A stretch of DNA of 64,000 nucleotides, from the NCBI RefSeq assembly GCF_003073045.1, contig NC_037590.1, forward strand, positions 8,265,042-8,329,041. Reading direction: 5' to 3'. The position numbers were made by a program, and so were the translations under genes. The notes beneath the pieces were generated by a model. The model worked only from the letters and a program-made list of their open reading frames with translations, did not search any database and was not told the DNA's origin. This stretch comes from Pomacea canaliculata. Its lineage: Eukaryota > Mollusca > Gastropoda > Architaenioglossa > Ampullariidae. Shown here piece by piece: positions 47,276-60,050 of the stretch. Within the stretch, counting starts at the first letter, position 1, and each line of letters starts with the position of its first letter.

Positions 47276-49333
47276 TGTATATAAATAAATATCAGAACAG
47301 TCTCCAGACTGGGGTACAAAAGGAGACATAGCAGTCGGCTTGAATATAATTCCTAAGGATGAGTACAGTGCACACACACTTTCACATAAGGGTGATAATA
47401 ATTTGTAAACAAAAGCCACTTTGCTGTGGAAACAGCCTTCAACCTGGCCTTGCACTTGCATTGATCTGGGGGAGACCCAAACCTGTTCAGTTCTTACCAA
47501 GACAGTTATTCCAATAATCTTGGCGACAGAAAAGAACTAACGCCATCTTAAGTGTCAAACCATTTTTTCGAGAGGTCGGATTCCAAACCGGGACATATCA
47601 CCCACCTTCGATATTTTAAGGTTCATCTCTCCATGAAAAACATAATTTTCCTTTTTTTAAGCAATGTAGGTTTGAATATACACTAGTGACTCCACTTCTC
47701 TTCGCAATCCTTTTTGTATTGACTCTCCCATAGTCAGCTGGTGTGTTTCTTCTTCTCCTCTTTCATGAGAACTGTTCCCTCCATCATTTCTTCTACCTCT
47801 GATTGGTTGTTGTTTATTCGTCCTGGCACGCGTGCGGAAAGCAGCTTGCCAACCAATAACTGGTCAGCGACGGGAAACAAACAAAATCCACTCACTCCCT
47901 TATCCTCCCCGTGGATGTCAACTGAAGACGACAGACGCATCCGGTCTGTGGGGTGAGACTGCGTCGTCTGCATCATCTGCTGCAGGCTGTTGGCACGTCA
48001 AACAACAGAACGCGCGTCAAACGACAACACGACGTGGCCTCGGGGTCATCATCGCCCTCCTCTCTCCTCTGTTTACGTCGTGACGACAAACACCAACAAG
48101 CAGACAACAGCTACCCACTAAATAAAGCCAGCCCGACAGGCAAGGACACGGCTACTTGTCTTCACTCTCCAAAATCCAAAATGATTTCTTAATCCTTCAC
48201 ACAAACTCTACCTCTTCCTTTCAGCTTTCCGTATCCATTCATTGTTCTGTGAATATATTAAAAGCTTATAAACCCTTATTTTATAGAACCTTGTTAACAG
48301 CTACAGTCGTCCCTCCCCTAAAGCCCCCTCGACGACCAACATGTACAAGTGTTCAGAGGAACCAAAAAACCAAAAAATACATGATTAACAGTAAAAATTA
48401 TACACCTCAAGGAATATAATCTCTAAGTTAGTCAAATTACACAAACAGAATTCAAGGCAGGTGTTTGTCACATAAAGTCAATAATAAAATGATTGTATTT
48501 GCCTGTTTTTTATTTAAAAAAAACTTGAAAACCTGTCCCATTTTCTTGTCCTGGCTCATTGTGAAGACATGAGAAGTACAGTTCTTGGGAACTACCTTGG
48601 ACATAAAAGGTCATCACTGAAAAGGCAGGCGGGAGGTTGGGGTTGGGGGTTGCGAGCAGAAGCTAAAAAAGGCCATCTATAGAAACAAGCAAACTGCAAA
48701 CACCAAGACAGCAGGGGAGGCATGGATGAAGACCTGACCGTGCTCCGGGTCCAGTATTTGAGGACATGACATGGCAAGAGTCGAGGTTCCAGGAGTCTTC
48801 CCGTCACACGTCATCGGGTCACCGTGTTCTGGTTTATCGTGTATAAAACTCGGATGGTCCTGCAGGTCCTGGGCCACAGGGGAAGACCATTCACGAGGAA
48901 GCAGTGGTGAGCGCAAACTTGCTTCCTGTCGTAGAGATACGGTCACCCAAACAGCGGTCCTGTCTCAAGCTCCATCTCAACAGGTAGGTTGTTCTAATAG
49001 AAAGGCAACAAAAAACAGCGTTTAAATGGTATCTTTGAGTGTCTGATGTCCACCTGTATTTAACCTGATATGTACTTTGCTCACCTGTTCAAGCAGGCTG
49101 ACAACCTGTGGCTGTACGACTGCAAGACACTGGTCATCGTCTTCTACAGCAGTTGTGACGTGTGCGCTCATTGGGATCCCCCACGATGCAGAGGTAAATA
49201 TAGGAGGACTAAGTGCAAGATACCGTCCTCCACAATCTTGAAGTCGACAATCATCTCTCTCTCTCTTGTGTCTTTCCTGCAAACAATTTTTATCATTGTC
49301 CTGTAATGAAAGATCCATGTGGAGCCAAAATCT
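47276..49333. other. intergenic; no gene supported
   Basis: A minus-strand open frame at 48946-48677 with a hydrophobic end (FIHASPAVLVFAVCLFL) was considered and left out. Nothing else recognised. Confidence 0.4.
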
Positions 49334-52300
49334 ATGCAAAGGTAAGTCTCTCACAATTCATAACAAACTGAGCAACTATCTCTTGGAAGAATATAACATA
49401 TATCAAAGACAATAGGATTTCCGTAGCTGTGTCTTCTTTGTTGCGATACCGTTGTAGCGCAGAAAGTCCATCTCTACCTGTCTTTTTTCTTGTATTTCTG
49501 ACTGTGTCATGGCAGTTATTTTAAGAATATCTCTTGCAACAGGAGCAAACTTTTAGTCGTCGTCCTCGTCTTCTGCACTGCGATGATAACAGCACTGGCT
49601 CAGGTTGAAGACAACTTTGGTGCTGACCCTGGATGCCGTGACCCTTGGACAACAGAATGGACACGAGACCAGCAGGACTGCGCCAAGGTTCATTTTTGTG
49701 TCCAGGTATATTTGATGTCAGCTTCTGTATGCGCAGCCAGGTGTTTAACATCTAGCGCTGGTTCAATTCATGATTAGCCCAGCAAACTTCCCCAGTCGAC
49801 CCAGCTGGCGGAAATGGTACCTGACTCCATAGAGGGTCGAGGGAGGTAAGGCGGTGAGGGAGAGGAGATGGGCACGGCCCTCATGAGATTGCCCCGAGAA
49901 AAGATATCTCTTACACATGACCCCCTCCCCAGCTGGAAAGGTTAGGGGATGACCTTTACCTTATCCTGTTTTCTTTATCATTTTCATTAACCAGATGGAG
50001 TGACTGGCTTTTTGTTTATTCTGAGGTAACTATGATGGAACCGTTACTTCCATATTTTAAGATTAATACAAATATTATAAACTTTATAAACAATTCTTTC
50101 CTTTATATGTTGTTGACTTAGTAATAATTAAATTGCCTCGAAATGGATAGTGTGTTTGCATAGGTATAAGTCTAAACAAACGCAAGTGACATAAATAAAT
50201 CACGTGACTGTCCCTGTGCACCTGACGATATCATGACTCGTGACTAACTGTCTCGAGTTATACGACGCTCATTCCGACTTACGAGGTCAGTGCATAAAGA
50301 AAAGGAAGATCATCATGGAGGTGAAAGTGGATTATCATAAGGCAATCTGAGAAGGGGAAACAGCACAGAAATTAGCAGTGACGTTCATCAAGGATGACTG
50401 TGACCCTGTGTGGTAGTGTTTGCACTGTCTGTTATTATGGTGTACTGTATCAACGTATGATCCGACTTACGTCGAAATTCGGTTTACGACGCCGCGTTAA
50501 GAACGGATCCCCGTCGTAAGTCGAGGACTACCTGTATATCAGTCTTCGAGCAGGTATTTACGACATAACTTCTGTATTTTTGTTTTCCTATAGTCATATG
50601 GTAAATGATACTGGACGATTAAGTGCAACCATGTGGTATTTACTGATTATTTATGTTGTTATTTTGGTGTTGTTTCTTTTGCGTGATTACAGGGCAAGCG
50701 ATACTGGACGATACAGTGCAACGATTCGCGTATTTGGTCCAACGTGGGTCACGCATGCGTGGAGCCGATGTCACAGTGGGACGATTGCAACCAAGTCATG
50801 ACGACACCAGCGATCAGTGAGCTTGGAGATTACTCACAATGTGTTGTTATTACTAGTCTTAAATGGCCCCCAGTGGGAACTAAGTGAACAAATGGCAATA
50901 GCCCGACCGTCATACTGTGTCCAGCAAACAAAATTACGGATGCAGATTCGTGAGCACAGTGACTAGCCATTAGCTCCAATAGTAAGGATGTTCAAATGTG
51001 AGGAAATGAGGGAAACAAATAAAAAAAGATGGCACCAATGCTCAGATAGTCAACAGAATAAGCTTTTATGTTGAAGGAAAAGGGAGATAACGTCCTTCGT
51101 GGTGAAAGCAAACGAGGCTTGCAACATTTACCTCCCGTTGTTTAGAGGAAAACGCTGTCGATTTTCTTGCAGGTTAAAGAAATATGGAAAGTGTCAATAA
51201 ATAAATAAATAAATAAATAAATAAGAGTGAAAGAACCTCTAATTCAGTTCAGAGTGAAGAAAGTCTGAGATCCGTCAGGTGGGTAGGGGAGGGGCCTAAA
51301 CCGTTTGCTAAACCTTCGAGGTCTCTGTCCGTGATGATGAAGTTGACCCTCATCCGTCATTCGCTTTGCAGATGACGAGCGATGCGTGAACCCTAGCGGC
51401 ATGAACCCTGACCCCGACAACTGTGCGCAGTTCCTAGCCTGCAACAACAAGACAGTGGTGGCCACCATGAACTGCCCCGAGAACACCCTCTTCAGCACGC
51501 GAAACAACACGTGTGAACTCAGCTTCTTGGTGGCAGAGGAATGTACCAGCAGAAATATTCCCAGTCACATAGTCATCAGTGAGTATTTACACCAGAGGAA
51601 GCTCTTTCTTTAATGACTGGTCATAAAGGCCAGACGATTCATGTCGTATGCTCACTGATGTGTCATTGTTGACCCGCGACACAAAGCTCAGATCTCATCC
51701 TCACTAAATGGTCATAGCAAATAGAGAGATGTCTTCGTGTCTACCTCATGAATTCAACCTTCAACTCAGTTTTTTTTTTCCACTGATCTGTTACTACCGT
51801 TGAGACCCCGCAGATGTTGCAACAGAATTTTCTGAAGCCACCACACATCCATCCGACCATTCGACAGAGCCCATAAACTAGCATGAAACATGAACAGATT
51901 AGCATCTACCTCTCTTGTTTTGAAATCAAAGAAGATAAATAAAACAACAAACAAAACTTCAAAAATGTCCAGCTTATGTGTATTATGAGAAAGTATCAAT
52001 GCAAGGTAATCCCAAATACTGACAGTGTCCGTCTACGAGTTCCACTATGGCGGGTAGTCTGCTCCTAGAAGAGTCAGTCAGGGTCTGTCCAACAGGGATT
52101 TTCTCCTGTCAGCAAACCAAGTAACCAAGAAACATCGACTTTGTTGTTTCTGTTCACATAAACAAAACATTTGTATGCATATTCACACATGTTGCAGAAA
52201 TGAACCTCGCCAAGCACGGACAAATTATAAATGTTTCTATAAGCTAATACATATTTCTTTATATCAATGTACTCGAAGAAAACGAGTTTGCTTGTCAAGA

Positions 52301-52632
52301 GATGGCTGGGATAACTTATTTCCAAAAAGAAAGAAAGTGAGGACTATGTGAAGTAAACTAAGTAGTCAAAGTTAGTTACTAGGTTTCACGAGAGAAGACT
52401 AATGACATCTCTCTGTGCAGCCACGGCCAGCCCCATCATCGACAAGCCGTGTGAGGGAACCAGTAACGGTGACGTGGCCGACTCCACCCACTGCGGCCGC
52501 TTCTACAAGTGCAACTACGGGCGAGTGGTTGCTCGTATCAAGTGTCCCGCCAACTCCGCCTTCAACGCCGAGAAACGCAAGTGTGACTGGCGCTCCGCAG
52601 TGGACTGTGGCGACCGACCGGTACTTCAGTAA
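49334..52632 (+). CDS. secreted peritrophin-like protein with three CBM14 domains, gene 1 (5 exons, 237 aa)
   Basis: Exons: 49334-49341 (ATG CAA AG), 49543-49705, 50693-50816, 51372-51578, 52421-52632; all junction phases agree. The tiny first coding exon joins to give MQRSKLLVVVLVFCTAMITA, a signal peptide, then three six-Cys chitin-binding type-2 domains: domain 1 across exons 2-3 (C.DPW, DCAKVHFC, ACVEPM, DDC), domain 2 in exon 4 (GMNPDPDNC, NNTCEL), domain 3 in exon 5 (DSTHCGRFYKC, KCDWRSAVDC). CBM14 domains bind chitin in peritrophic matrix, cuticle and molluscan shell matrix; the protein should act outside the cell. The paralogue lies 8.7 kb downstream. Intron 2 contains a SINE-like piece, a pogo relic and a decayed copy of the exon 3 start. 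Confidence 0.88.
49785..49975 (+). mobile_element. possible SINE in intron 2 of CBM14 gene 1
   Basis: CCCAGTCGACCCAGCTGG, GGTACCTGACTCCATAGAGG and GAGATGGGCACGGCCCTCAT are structured like the body of a metazoan tRNA-derived SINE, but pol III boxes and target duplication were not confirmed. Confidence 0.4.
50247..50534 (+). mobile_element. pogo/Tigger-type transposon, internally deleted
   Basis: The right end, read inward, is CAGGTAGTCCTCGACTTACG ACGGGGATCC, and the left end, ACTGTCTCGAGTTATACGAC, is a degenerate inverted match; both are next to TA dinucleotides. Just inside the left end the plus strand encodes KRKIIMEVKVDYHKA and EGETAQKLAVTF, the HTH (psq-type) start of a pogo transposase. 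The rest of the transposase is missing. Confidence 0.75.
50600..50637 (+). pseudogene. decayed partial duplicate of CBM14 gene 1 exon 3
   Basis: GATACTGGACGATTAAGTGC at 50607-50626 copies GATACTGGACGATACAGTGC of exon 3, 93 bp further right, and is preceded by an acceptor-like TTTTCCTATAG. Read in the exon 3 phase, the codon corresponding to Arg (CGA) is TGA, and no matching donor follows, so it cannot replace exon 3. Confidence 0.7.
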
Positions 52633-55600
52633 ACAACAACACACCTCGGACCTCCACACCTCGTCCCCTGACGAACTTTCAACGTTTACTTCTTTACTGA
52701 CGAAGACATCGTGTCGCAAGATGATGTTCATCTTATAAATGTTTTATTTGGCTGCACATTTCCCGAAAAAAATGTTGGAAATTACCAACGACATTGATCA
52801 CATTTAAAGCCGTTAAAACAATTCCATTTTGTAATTTATTTTCAGTTTTGAAATTAGAACTAAATTTAAGTTGTACCCCTGCTCGGTGATGCTTTTCAAT
52901 GTTTCATTTCGTATGGTTCTCATTTTGAACTCCTCCACCAACATTCCATTGTCAGCGCCACGTTGTCTTTTGCTTCAGTTGTGAGTAGACTACTTATTAC
53001 AAGTGCAGTAGACCGTATCCTAAAATACCATTAATAAGAACGGAGACAGCAGACAGTTTGTCAACAAATCACGTGACACTCCAGTTTCTAGGTGTCGTGA
53101 GACTTGTCATCTTGAATTCACCTATCAAATGTTTGCAGTATTTAGTGTCTACTTGATTTGTTCTTTGTGTGTATTTAATGTTCATTACATGTTCAGTTTA
53201 TCTTTTATTTTCTTTCACGTCGATGTCACTCCAGGTATTTTGATGTTGTTTTTAATGTTTGTAACAAACACGCGCCATGTTGTCACTGAATTTGGCAAAA
53301 ACCTTTTCTTGGCATGTGTTCCTGGTCTTGTGATGCTGTGAGAGGCATCCAGAACAAGCCAATTCTCTCTGTAATCTTGCTCCACTTGAGCAAAGTCACA
53401 TGGAAAATTTGTCTTATACTGTAGTAGTGTGTGTTCTTAAAGGTTATCCCGATATCTTCTCCATCTTGAGGATGACTCAACAGTAAGCATCACTGGAGAT
53501 TCAAAGAACAATAGGGAAACCGGATAACCCATACTTGAAACATTATGCTTTTCATATTGTTTTGTGAAACCTTTGTGTCTCATGCTCCACTATTCTACTG
53601 AAACTGAAAAATTAAATGAAATTTTAAGAAACTTCTTTTGCGTATGTTCGAGCTTTTGGGTGTGTATATGCGTTCCTTGGGAGTGAGTGAAAAAAAAGTT
53701 AGACGATATATATATACACACACACAGGATTGTGTATGGCATGCGTTCGTGCATTTGTTTTCAGCTATTTCATTTCTCGTGGCTAATCATCTCCCTGCTG
53801 TGCATGCAGTCTTGACTTAATGTAAAATAATGAAAGAAAAAATTAACAAAATCAGAAATAAACAATTATTATACAACTTGCACTCATCCAAGCTGTGGAA
53901 AATGAACTGATGTCACTGTAACGTTTCGGTGATGAGTGTTTTGTGTGACCATCACATGCTACACTCCTCTGCCTTTTTCAAAAAGACTAAAAGGACCGAC
54001 CACGATCAGCATATTTAATGACTAAAAATAAGAGAAGAAAAGACTAAACGCGGGTGATGATGAATAATGAATGTTCTACGCTACTTACCCTACCTAACTC
54101 TACCCAAGTACCGATCAGTCATTACCCAAACATTACCGTCACCATCAAATAAAAATGTCTTGCTTCCTTGAGGCCAGAACTTGTATGAATGTGCTCCTTA
54201 CATGGCTGATGTTGGTTTTCTGTATGGAGTGTTAGAATGTTGAACCTACCTCCGTGCAGATACCTTTACGTACATCTTTTGCCAAAACGGAATGAATTTT
54301 GATCTTCAGAAATATAAATCCTCTAATAAAATAAACGGTTTTTATGTCAATGATCTATCCACGATGGCGACACAATTTATAAGGGAAGACCACTAGGCCC
54401 CCTCCACACTCACACCTCTCACTCTTGATTTGACTTTACTCCAAGGTGTGTAACACAGGGGTCCTCCAACACATCTTTAATGTGTGATAAATATTATTGA
54501 GGCATAATAACTAGAATTTTGAGGTGTGAGTGCCTACAAAGTATATATTGTGCAATGATGTAGGAAGATGCTGAGCTTTGTGAGGTCTTACTGAGGGGAG
54601 GGACTCGTAACAGCTGGTCATGTCGTCTGGCGGAATGAAACACCGATGGGAAAAAAAAATTTAAATAAAATATAAGAACTCTATTCCAGTAAATGCAATT
54701 AATAAAGAGGATGATTAGACGCAGTCCGTTAATAAATATCATAATTAAGTGAAATCAATTAAAGGGCGATTAAACACGGTTAATTAATAACAGTTTAAAG
54801 AGTCTTAGTGCATGCACCGGGTGGCGATACTGACATCAAAGACAATAAATACTAGTACAGTATTCAGTATCTTTGATAGCATCTAACAAGGTTTGATAAA
54901 TAGTAGTAGTAGTGCTCAGTAGTAGTGTTGGCAGCCGGGATGAATGTTGCCATCAAAACATTTTTACAGTTGTATTGATGTTACTATTGTCATTACAATC
55001 CAACATGAGTAGATTTTAGAGTTTCTGATCCAACTGTAAGAGAAATATCCTTCCATCTACAACTGACAACCAGAGAAAACACTTGCCGAGTCTTAGCTGC
55101 AACAAAAATTACTTTTTATCCCAAAACGGTTTTATTCTGATGTCATTTACAATATAATTAACATTACAAATTAACGATTAATTTACTTTCTTCTCTGCTA
55201 TCATTTGTCTTTCTTATTTTTTCGATACTTTTTTTTCTTCTTATGCAGTCTTTTTTTTTTTTCTTTTTCGTTTCAAACTAAAAACCGAAAATATGGTGAC
55301 TGGGGGACAGTCGATTTGTCAGTTTACCTGAGCATGTAGGGACGTGGTTGCACGTGCATACGTGCCTGCGCCTCCATTACACACACACCTGTGGTTTTAC
55401 ACTTTAGCCTTTTACTCAAAATTCTTGTTTTCTTTCTCCTCCACCTTTCTCGCTTGAGCAATTAGTCGTCACTCGTACGTCGCACTTCCTCTCCCCGTCT
55501 CTAACATGTTTGACCCTGCTCAGGTCACCCGGGTTCCCAGGGGGTCAGACGGGGTCAGAGCTGCGCGTACACCTTGAATGACCCCCACAGGTTTTGCAAA

Positions 55601-57636
55601 ACAGGAGATCGTGACAAAATCACAGGTTACTGAACCGACTGATGTGCGTTGCTCGCTCCAGACAGACACCGGAAGAAGAAGAAAAAGTCCGGCGTAGTTT
55701 TTTCCATCATGGCGTATTTTTGAACTGGATCCCGCGTCATCAGTCGCCATCTTGGCCGCCAAGCTCCCAATGGCGTTTGTTGAACACGTTATTGTCTGTA
55801 CTCACACTTATTATTTTATTTATAACAAGTTCTTAGTTAAGCCCCAAAGACATTGGAAAAGACAAGGTGTAGTAGGAGCGGCAACTACATTTTAATACAG
55901 TAAGCTTCTCTCAGCATCAGGTTCTTCTTGTCTCTTTGCTGCAGTCTATCACGTGACAGGGAATCTACCAAGACGACATTTCTGGTCTCATTTCTACAAG
56001 TCCTGTTAGCCGCGACGGATTTTTTTCTGAAAACCGCCAGCCTTGAATGCCCCTCTTTCCAAAAGCTATTTTTTTATTATTATTATAAGAAAGACGCAAT
56101 AAAAATCACATTATTCAGAAGTCATGATCCCCTTAAAAGAAATTAAGAAAGTGATTTAACATTAAAGGTGGAGGGGGTGAAAATTCATCTGGTCGTGTCT
56201 CATCCCCTTTGTTTCTCGTCACCAGGGAAGGAAAGAGGGTTTCTCGCAATTACCAAGCTTAGTTTTATTCCTGTTCCAAGCTTATTTAACTACAGCAAAC
56301 ATGGCTGAGACAATGTTATGTGTATGCAAGGACAAATGCTTACAATGAGACCCCAATTGTTCTCTACATATACGACAACACATATCTCGAGTGGTGCTTG
56401 CTGTTTAATGTAGGGAGCAGTTGCTATTCTCTGCACATCCAGCCAAGGATGCCTGGAGAGAGAAGTTCCGTCAGATTAAGGGATTCGTGCGACGCCCATG
56501 TGTGACAGCATGACCGGGGATAATACCTGTCAGCCACAACAAGAAATATTGACCAACATTGTTAGTTTTTTTTTTTTTTTTTTAAAAAAAAAAAACTAAA
56601 GCCAGGGGATGATAGAGCCCACCATACGAACAAAAATCAAGAGTACAGTTGGTTTTAGTAAACCAACTCAACCACAGACACTTTTAGTTGATAACATTTT
56701 TTATTCATTCAGTTTTTTAAACTGATACATGCAAATGTATTTTCAAATTGTTTCCAGTCCGGATAGTGAAATCCATCCAGATGTGAGAGATTAGTTTTGA
56801 AACAAGTACAAATGTGCTGATGCCTTTGGTTTCTTGGCAAGGAGGCGATGACAGAAAGAAGTCAAATATCTGACAAAAGTCACAAGGCTAACTAGTTACC
56901 CAGTCTGTAGTATCTCCCACAACCTTAGAAAAAGACAAAACAGGAGGGTGGGGGATACTATGAAAAGTTGATAAATAGTATGATTCGGAAGCTTTGCAAA
57001 GACATGTTTGTAGCAAAGAAGTATATGATGAAGCTTCATTATTGAAGTATCGGAATGCAGACCACAAAGCAATGGACCACATTCATCAAAAGTCAACCTG
57101 CATAAGAGATGTTTCCATGAAATCCTACATATACCCGAATAAAGTTTCAGAGCATTCCATCCTATGCTATCAACGCAAGAAAACTATGATTCATCTTCTT
57201 TGTTCTGGTTGCGCTGTTTTTTAAAGACTTTCTTCAGTCAATCAGGGGGCAGGTGCTAGTTCTCTCATTCATTTTGTGATCTCAGTCCTGACTGAACATG
57301 AACAAAGTGAGCTTCCCAGCTAAGCAACTAATCCCCTAACTGGAGATGGACAACAAATGACAAGAATACACTGCAGCAGGAAGCAGCTAACACGACAGCC
57401 CCACAGCAAAAACACCCAAGTGCGACGACATGTCGTTTTGCACCGGATGTCAAGAAGCAGAGAAGAGAAGCCGAGAACAAATTTGTTCCTGATTTTACCG
57501 GGCGCCGTCAAATGCATCGCCGATATTGCCTCATCCTCCTCATCCCCCCCGTGACAGGCCGGGCAAGCACGCCTGCCTGTTTTAGGAACGGTCAACAAAC
57601 GCCAGACGACAAACAAGCAAACTAGGGGCCAGCTGG
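52633..57636. other. intergenic between the two CBM14 genes
   Basis: Mostly AT-rich. Simple repeats: AGTAGT near 54902-54930; T-rich tracts near 55231-55270; and T21/A12 palindrome at 56562-56597. A GCCATCTTGGCCGCC (YY1-type) motif at 55747 and GC-richer sequence at 55480-55790 could mark a promoter, but no gene could be tied to it. Confidence 0.45.
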
Positions 57637-57644
57637 TATATAAG
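57637..57644 (+). promoter_or_regulatory. TATA box of CBM14 gene 2
   Basis: TATATAAG, with the expected start near 57668 and a noncoding first exon of about 95 nt ending at TTAG|GCAAGT (57762), a GC-type donor. The coding exon begins after TTCCAG at 58094. Confidence 0.6.
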
Positions 57645-58094
57645 GCCAGCAGGACGGACATCGGTCGTCTCCTGACCATCACTTGACTGTCTTCCCAACT
57701 CTAGTCGACGCCTGTGGCGAGAGCAGGAACAGCTTCTCCGACATCTGTTAACCGGCCGTTAGGCAAGTAGTCTGAGCTTAGCATCTTGAGCTGCAATAAC
57801 CTTCCTGAAGCTGATTTACTGTATGACATTAATATGTAGCATTATGGAGAGCAGAGTAGTGTGATACCTGACTGTTAACCGACTTTTATACAGGTAGTGG
57901 GATGTCACTGTAGCAAAATGCTTGGAAGAGGTTTCTCTTTAAAATCTTTCTGGCCAGGTCCGTCTGTGTCCTAAAAGTTAACAATTTCGGGGCAACGTAC
58001 GGGATGTCTCTCATATTCACGAACGTTTACATTCTGGCCATTCTTACCAAGTTCATGACTGTTCAGTATTGCTGTGTGTTCAGAAAATTCCAGA

Positions 58095-60050
58095 ATGCTG
58101 GCTCTAGCTCTCATCTTTGCTGCGGCAATCAGCGTCCAGGCTGCCGACTACTACGACTCCGAACTGTGCGGCAACATCCAGCCAGGACTGTGGGTAAGTA
58201 AAGCCACGTGACTTATTGAAGTTGTAAACAAATCCCTGCTTCAACTAATACCAAAATATACAGTTTGAATACTAAAAATCCCTTTCAATGAGAAATATTG
58301 TATAATATACTTATTACAATGTGAAGAGTTCTCGTACAGATAAAAAAACTTATCTGACCTGGACTTGGCTAACTTCAAAACATTCAGACATTTGAGATGA
58401 GTCAACCAGGGTTTTTTTAAAGTTTCTTGTGTAATTTAAGCTGTTACCGATGAAAGAAGGAAAATATTGGATGAAGAATGAATAAAAGAAAGGCTCCCTA
58501 GTTACGAATCATTTCCTGTACTTTTTTCACCCCTAATCCGTCTCTCCAAAGTCTGGTGTGCTTTTCTCTTGCAGGTGCGTGACCCACAAAACTGTATGAT
58601 CGCTCATCAGTGTGGCTTCGATGGGGAGATCACACAGTCAGTTCGGTGCAACGCCAGTCAAGTGTGGTCCAAACTTGCTTCCTCCTGCGTCTGGGAATGG
58701 GACCCTGACAGGGATGATTGTAACGGCTCACCCCAGGTTCCCATGCCTAGTGAGTTGACAAAAATGACAAATTATCGTTTGTGGCATTCTTTCCTAGCAC
58801 CGAGAGTGTAAAACCTTGGTGCACCGACACTCTGCTTGTACAAGGGACAGGACACACCTATACAGGTGGTTCTCGCAGCACCATAATGACATCACAGGGG
58901 GTCAGGTATCTGTGAAGTCACGTGTTCGCTAGACTACTATTGTGTGTCTAAAAACTCTAAACCGTATAATTTGTTCGTTTCCAGACGATCCTCGCTGCGT
59001 GAAGAAGACTGGCAACAACCCTGACCCTGATGACTGCTCACGCTTCGTGTCCTGCGCCAACGGCACCCTGATCGCCATCCAGCGCTGTGGGGACGGTACC
59101 CTGTACTGGCCCAAGAACAACACCTGTGAGTTCGCACAGGCGGTCGTGCAGGACTGTGGCAACCGCAAGGTCCCAGACACCATCGTCATCCGTGAGTCAC
59201 TGCCTCGTTTTCTTTCTTTATTACAAAAAAAAAAAAAAAAGCCTGAATGAAGTTTTCTCCACTTTTCTGTCAAATATCAGGATGACTTTTTGCCATATTA
59301 TGGGATTTAACTATCAAGTCGATAGCATGCTGCTACGTTTGTCACCTACACGTTTTGATTAAACTTAATGAATTGAGCAGACAAGAACTAGATTGACAGT
59401 CACTGACACGAAAAAAATATATTTGTATGTATATCAATGAATCAGCTACGATTCTTAAAATTACTTTTAGCATACGTAATGCCGTTATTCGTTTTTCCTT
59501 GCTATTATTTAGGTTAAGGTTGAGGGGGAAGATGTCAGTAACATTTTTGTCTGAAATCCAACTTTTTTGACAAAAGGCTCTCTAATCAGTTTCCAAGTTG
59601 TCTCGAGCTCTAATAAAGATGTGTCAGTTTGCATGCCACCAAATATTTCGTACTTAGCATGCGCGTTTCTTTTGTTTCACATCCCGAAAATCAAAACGAG
59701 ATGAAAATTTCTCCTGATTCTCCATCAACCATTTAAACCGGAGTTTCCATAACGCTAATGAACTGGAAGCCACTGCATGTCTCTGATGGTCATGTAGACA
59801 GAAGTGTATTAGATGAAAACTGTACCTACAGTGTATATGTGTCATCTGCCTCATCCTTGCCTGACACTGGCTTGCAGCACAAGACGACCCTCTGTGTCGT
59901 GACGACGGCCAGGTGCCAGACCCCGAGAGCTGCCGGCACTTCATCCTGTGCCAACATGGCCGCCGCACCCAGCGCCTCCAGTGTCCGCACGGCACCTCCT
60001 TCTCCGGCCAGTCCCGCAAATGCGAATGGAGCTCCGAAGTGAAATGCTAG
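58095..60050 (+). CDS. secreted peritrophin-like protein with three CBM14 domains, gene 2 (4 coding exons, 217 aa)
   Basis: Exons: 58095-58193, 58575-58749, 58985-59191, 59878-60050; all phases agree. The signal peptide is MLALALIFAAAISVQA. Three six-Cys chitin-binding type-2 domains follow: domain 1 across exons 1-2 (LCGNIQPG, NCMIAHQCG, SCVWEW, DDC), domain 2 in exon 3 (CVKKTGNNPDPDDCSRFVSC, NNTCEF), domain 3 in exon 4 (DPESCRHFILC, KCEWSSEVKC). Exon 3 is 207 nt, the same length and phase as exon 4 of gene 1, and both end in an IP/VP..IVI linker, so the two genes are tandem paralogues. The expected role is extracellular chitin binding. AATAAA occurs at 60309 and 60914. Confidence 0.92.

Noticed and set aside
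48677-48946. minus-strand frame ending in a hydrophobic segment, like a GPI-anchored protein end
   Set aside because: It opens with GTG, no convincing acceptor or upstream exon, and a competing plus-strand frame covers the same bases.
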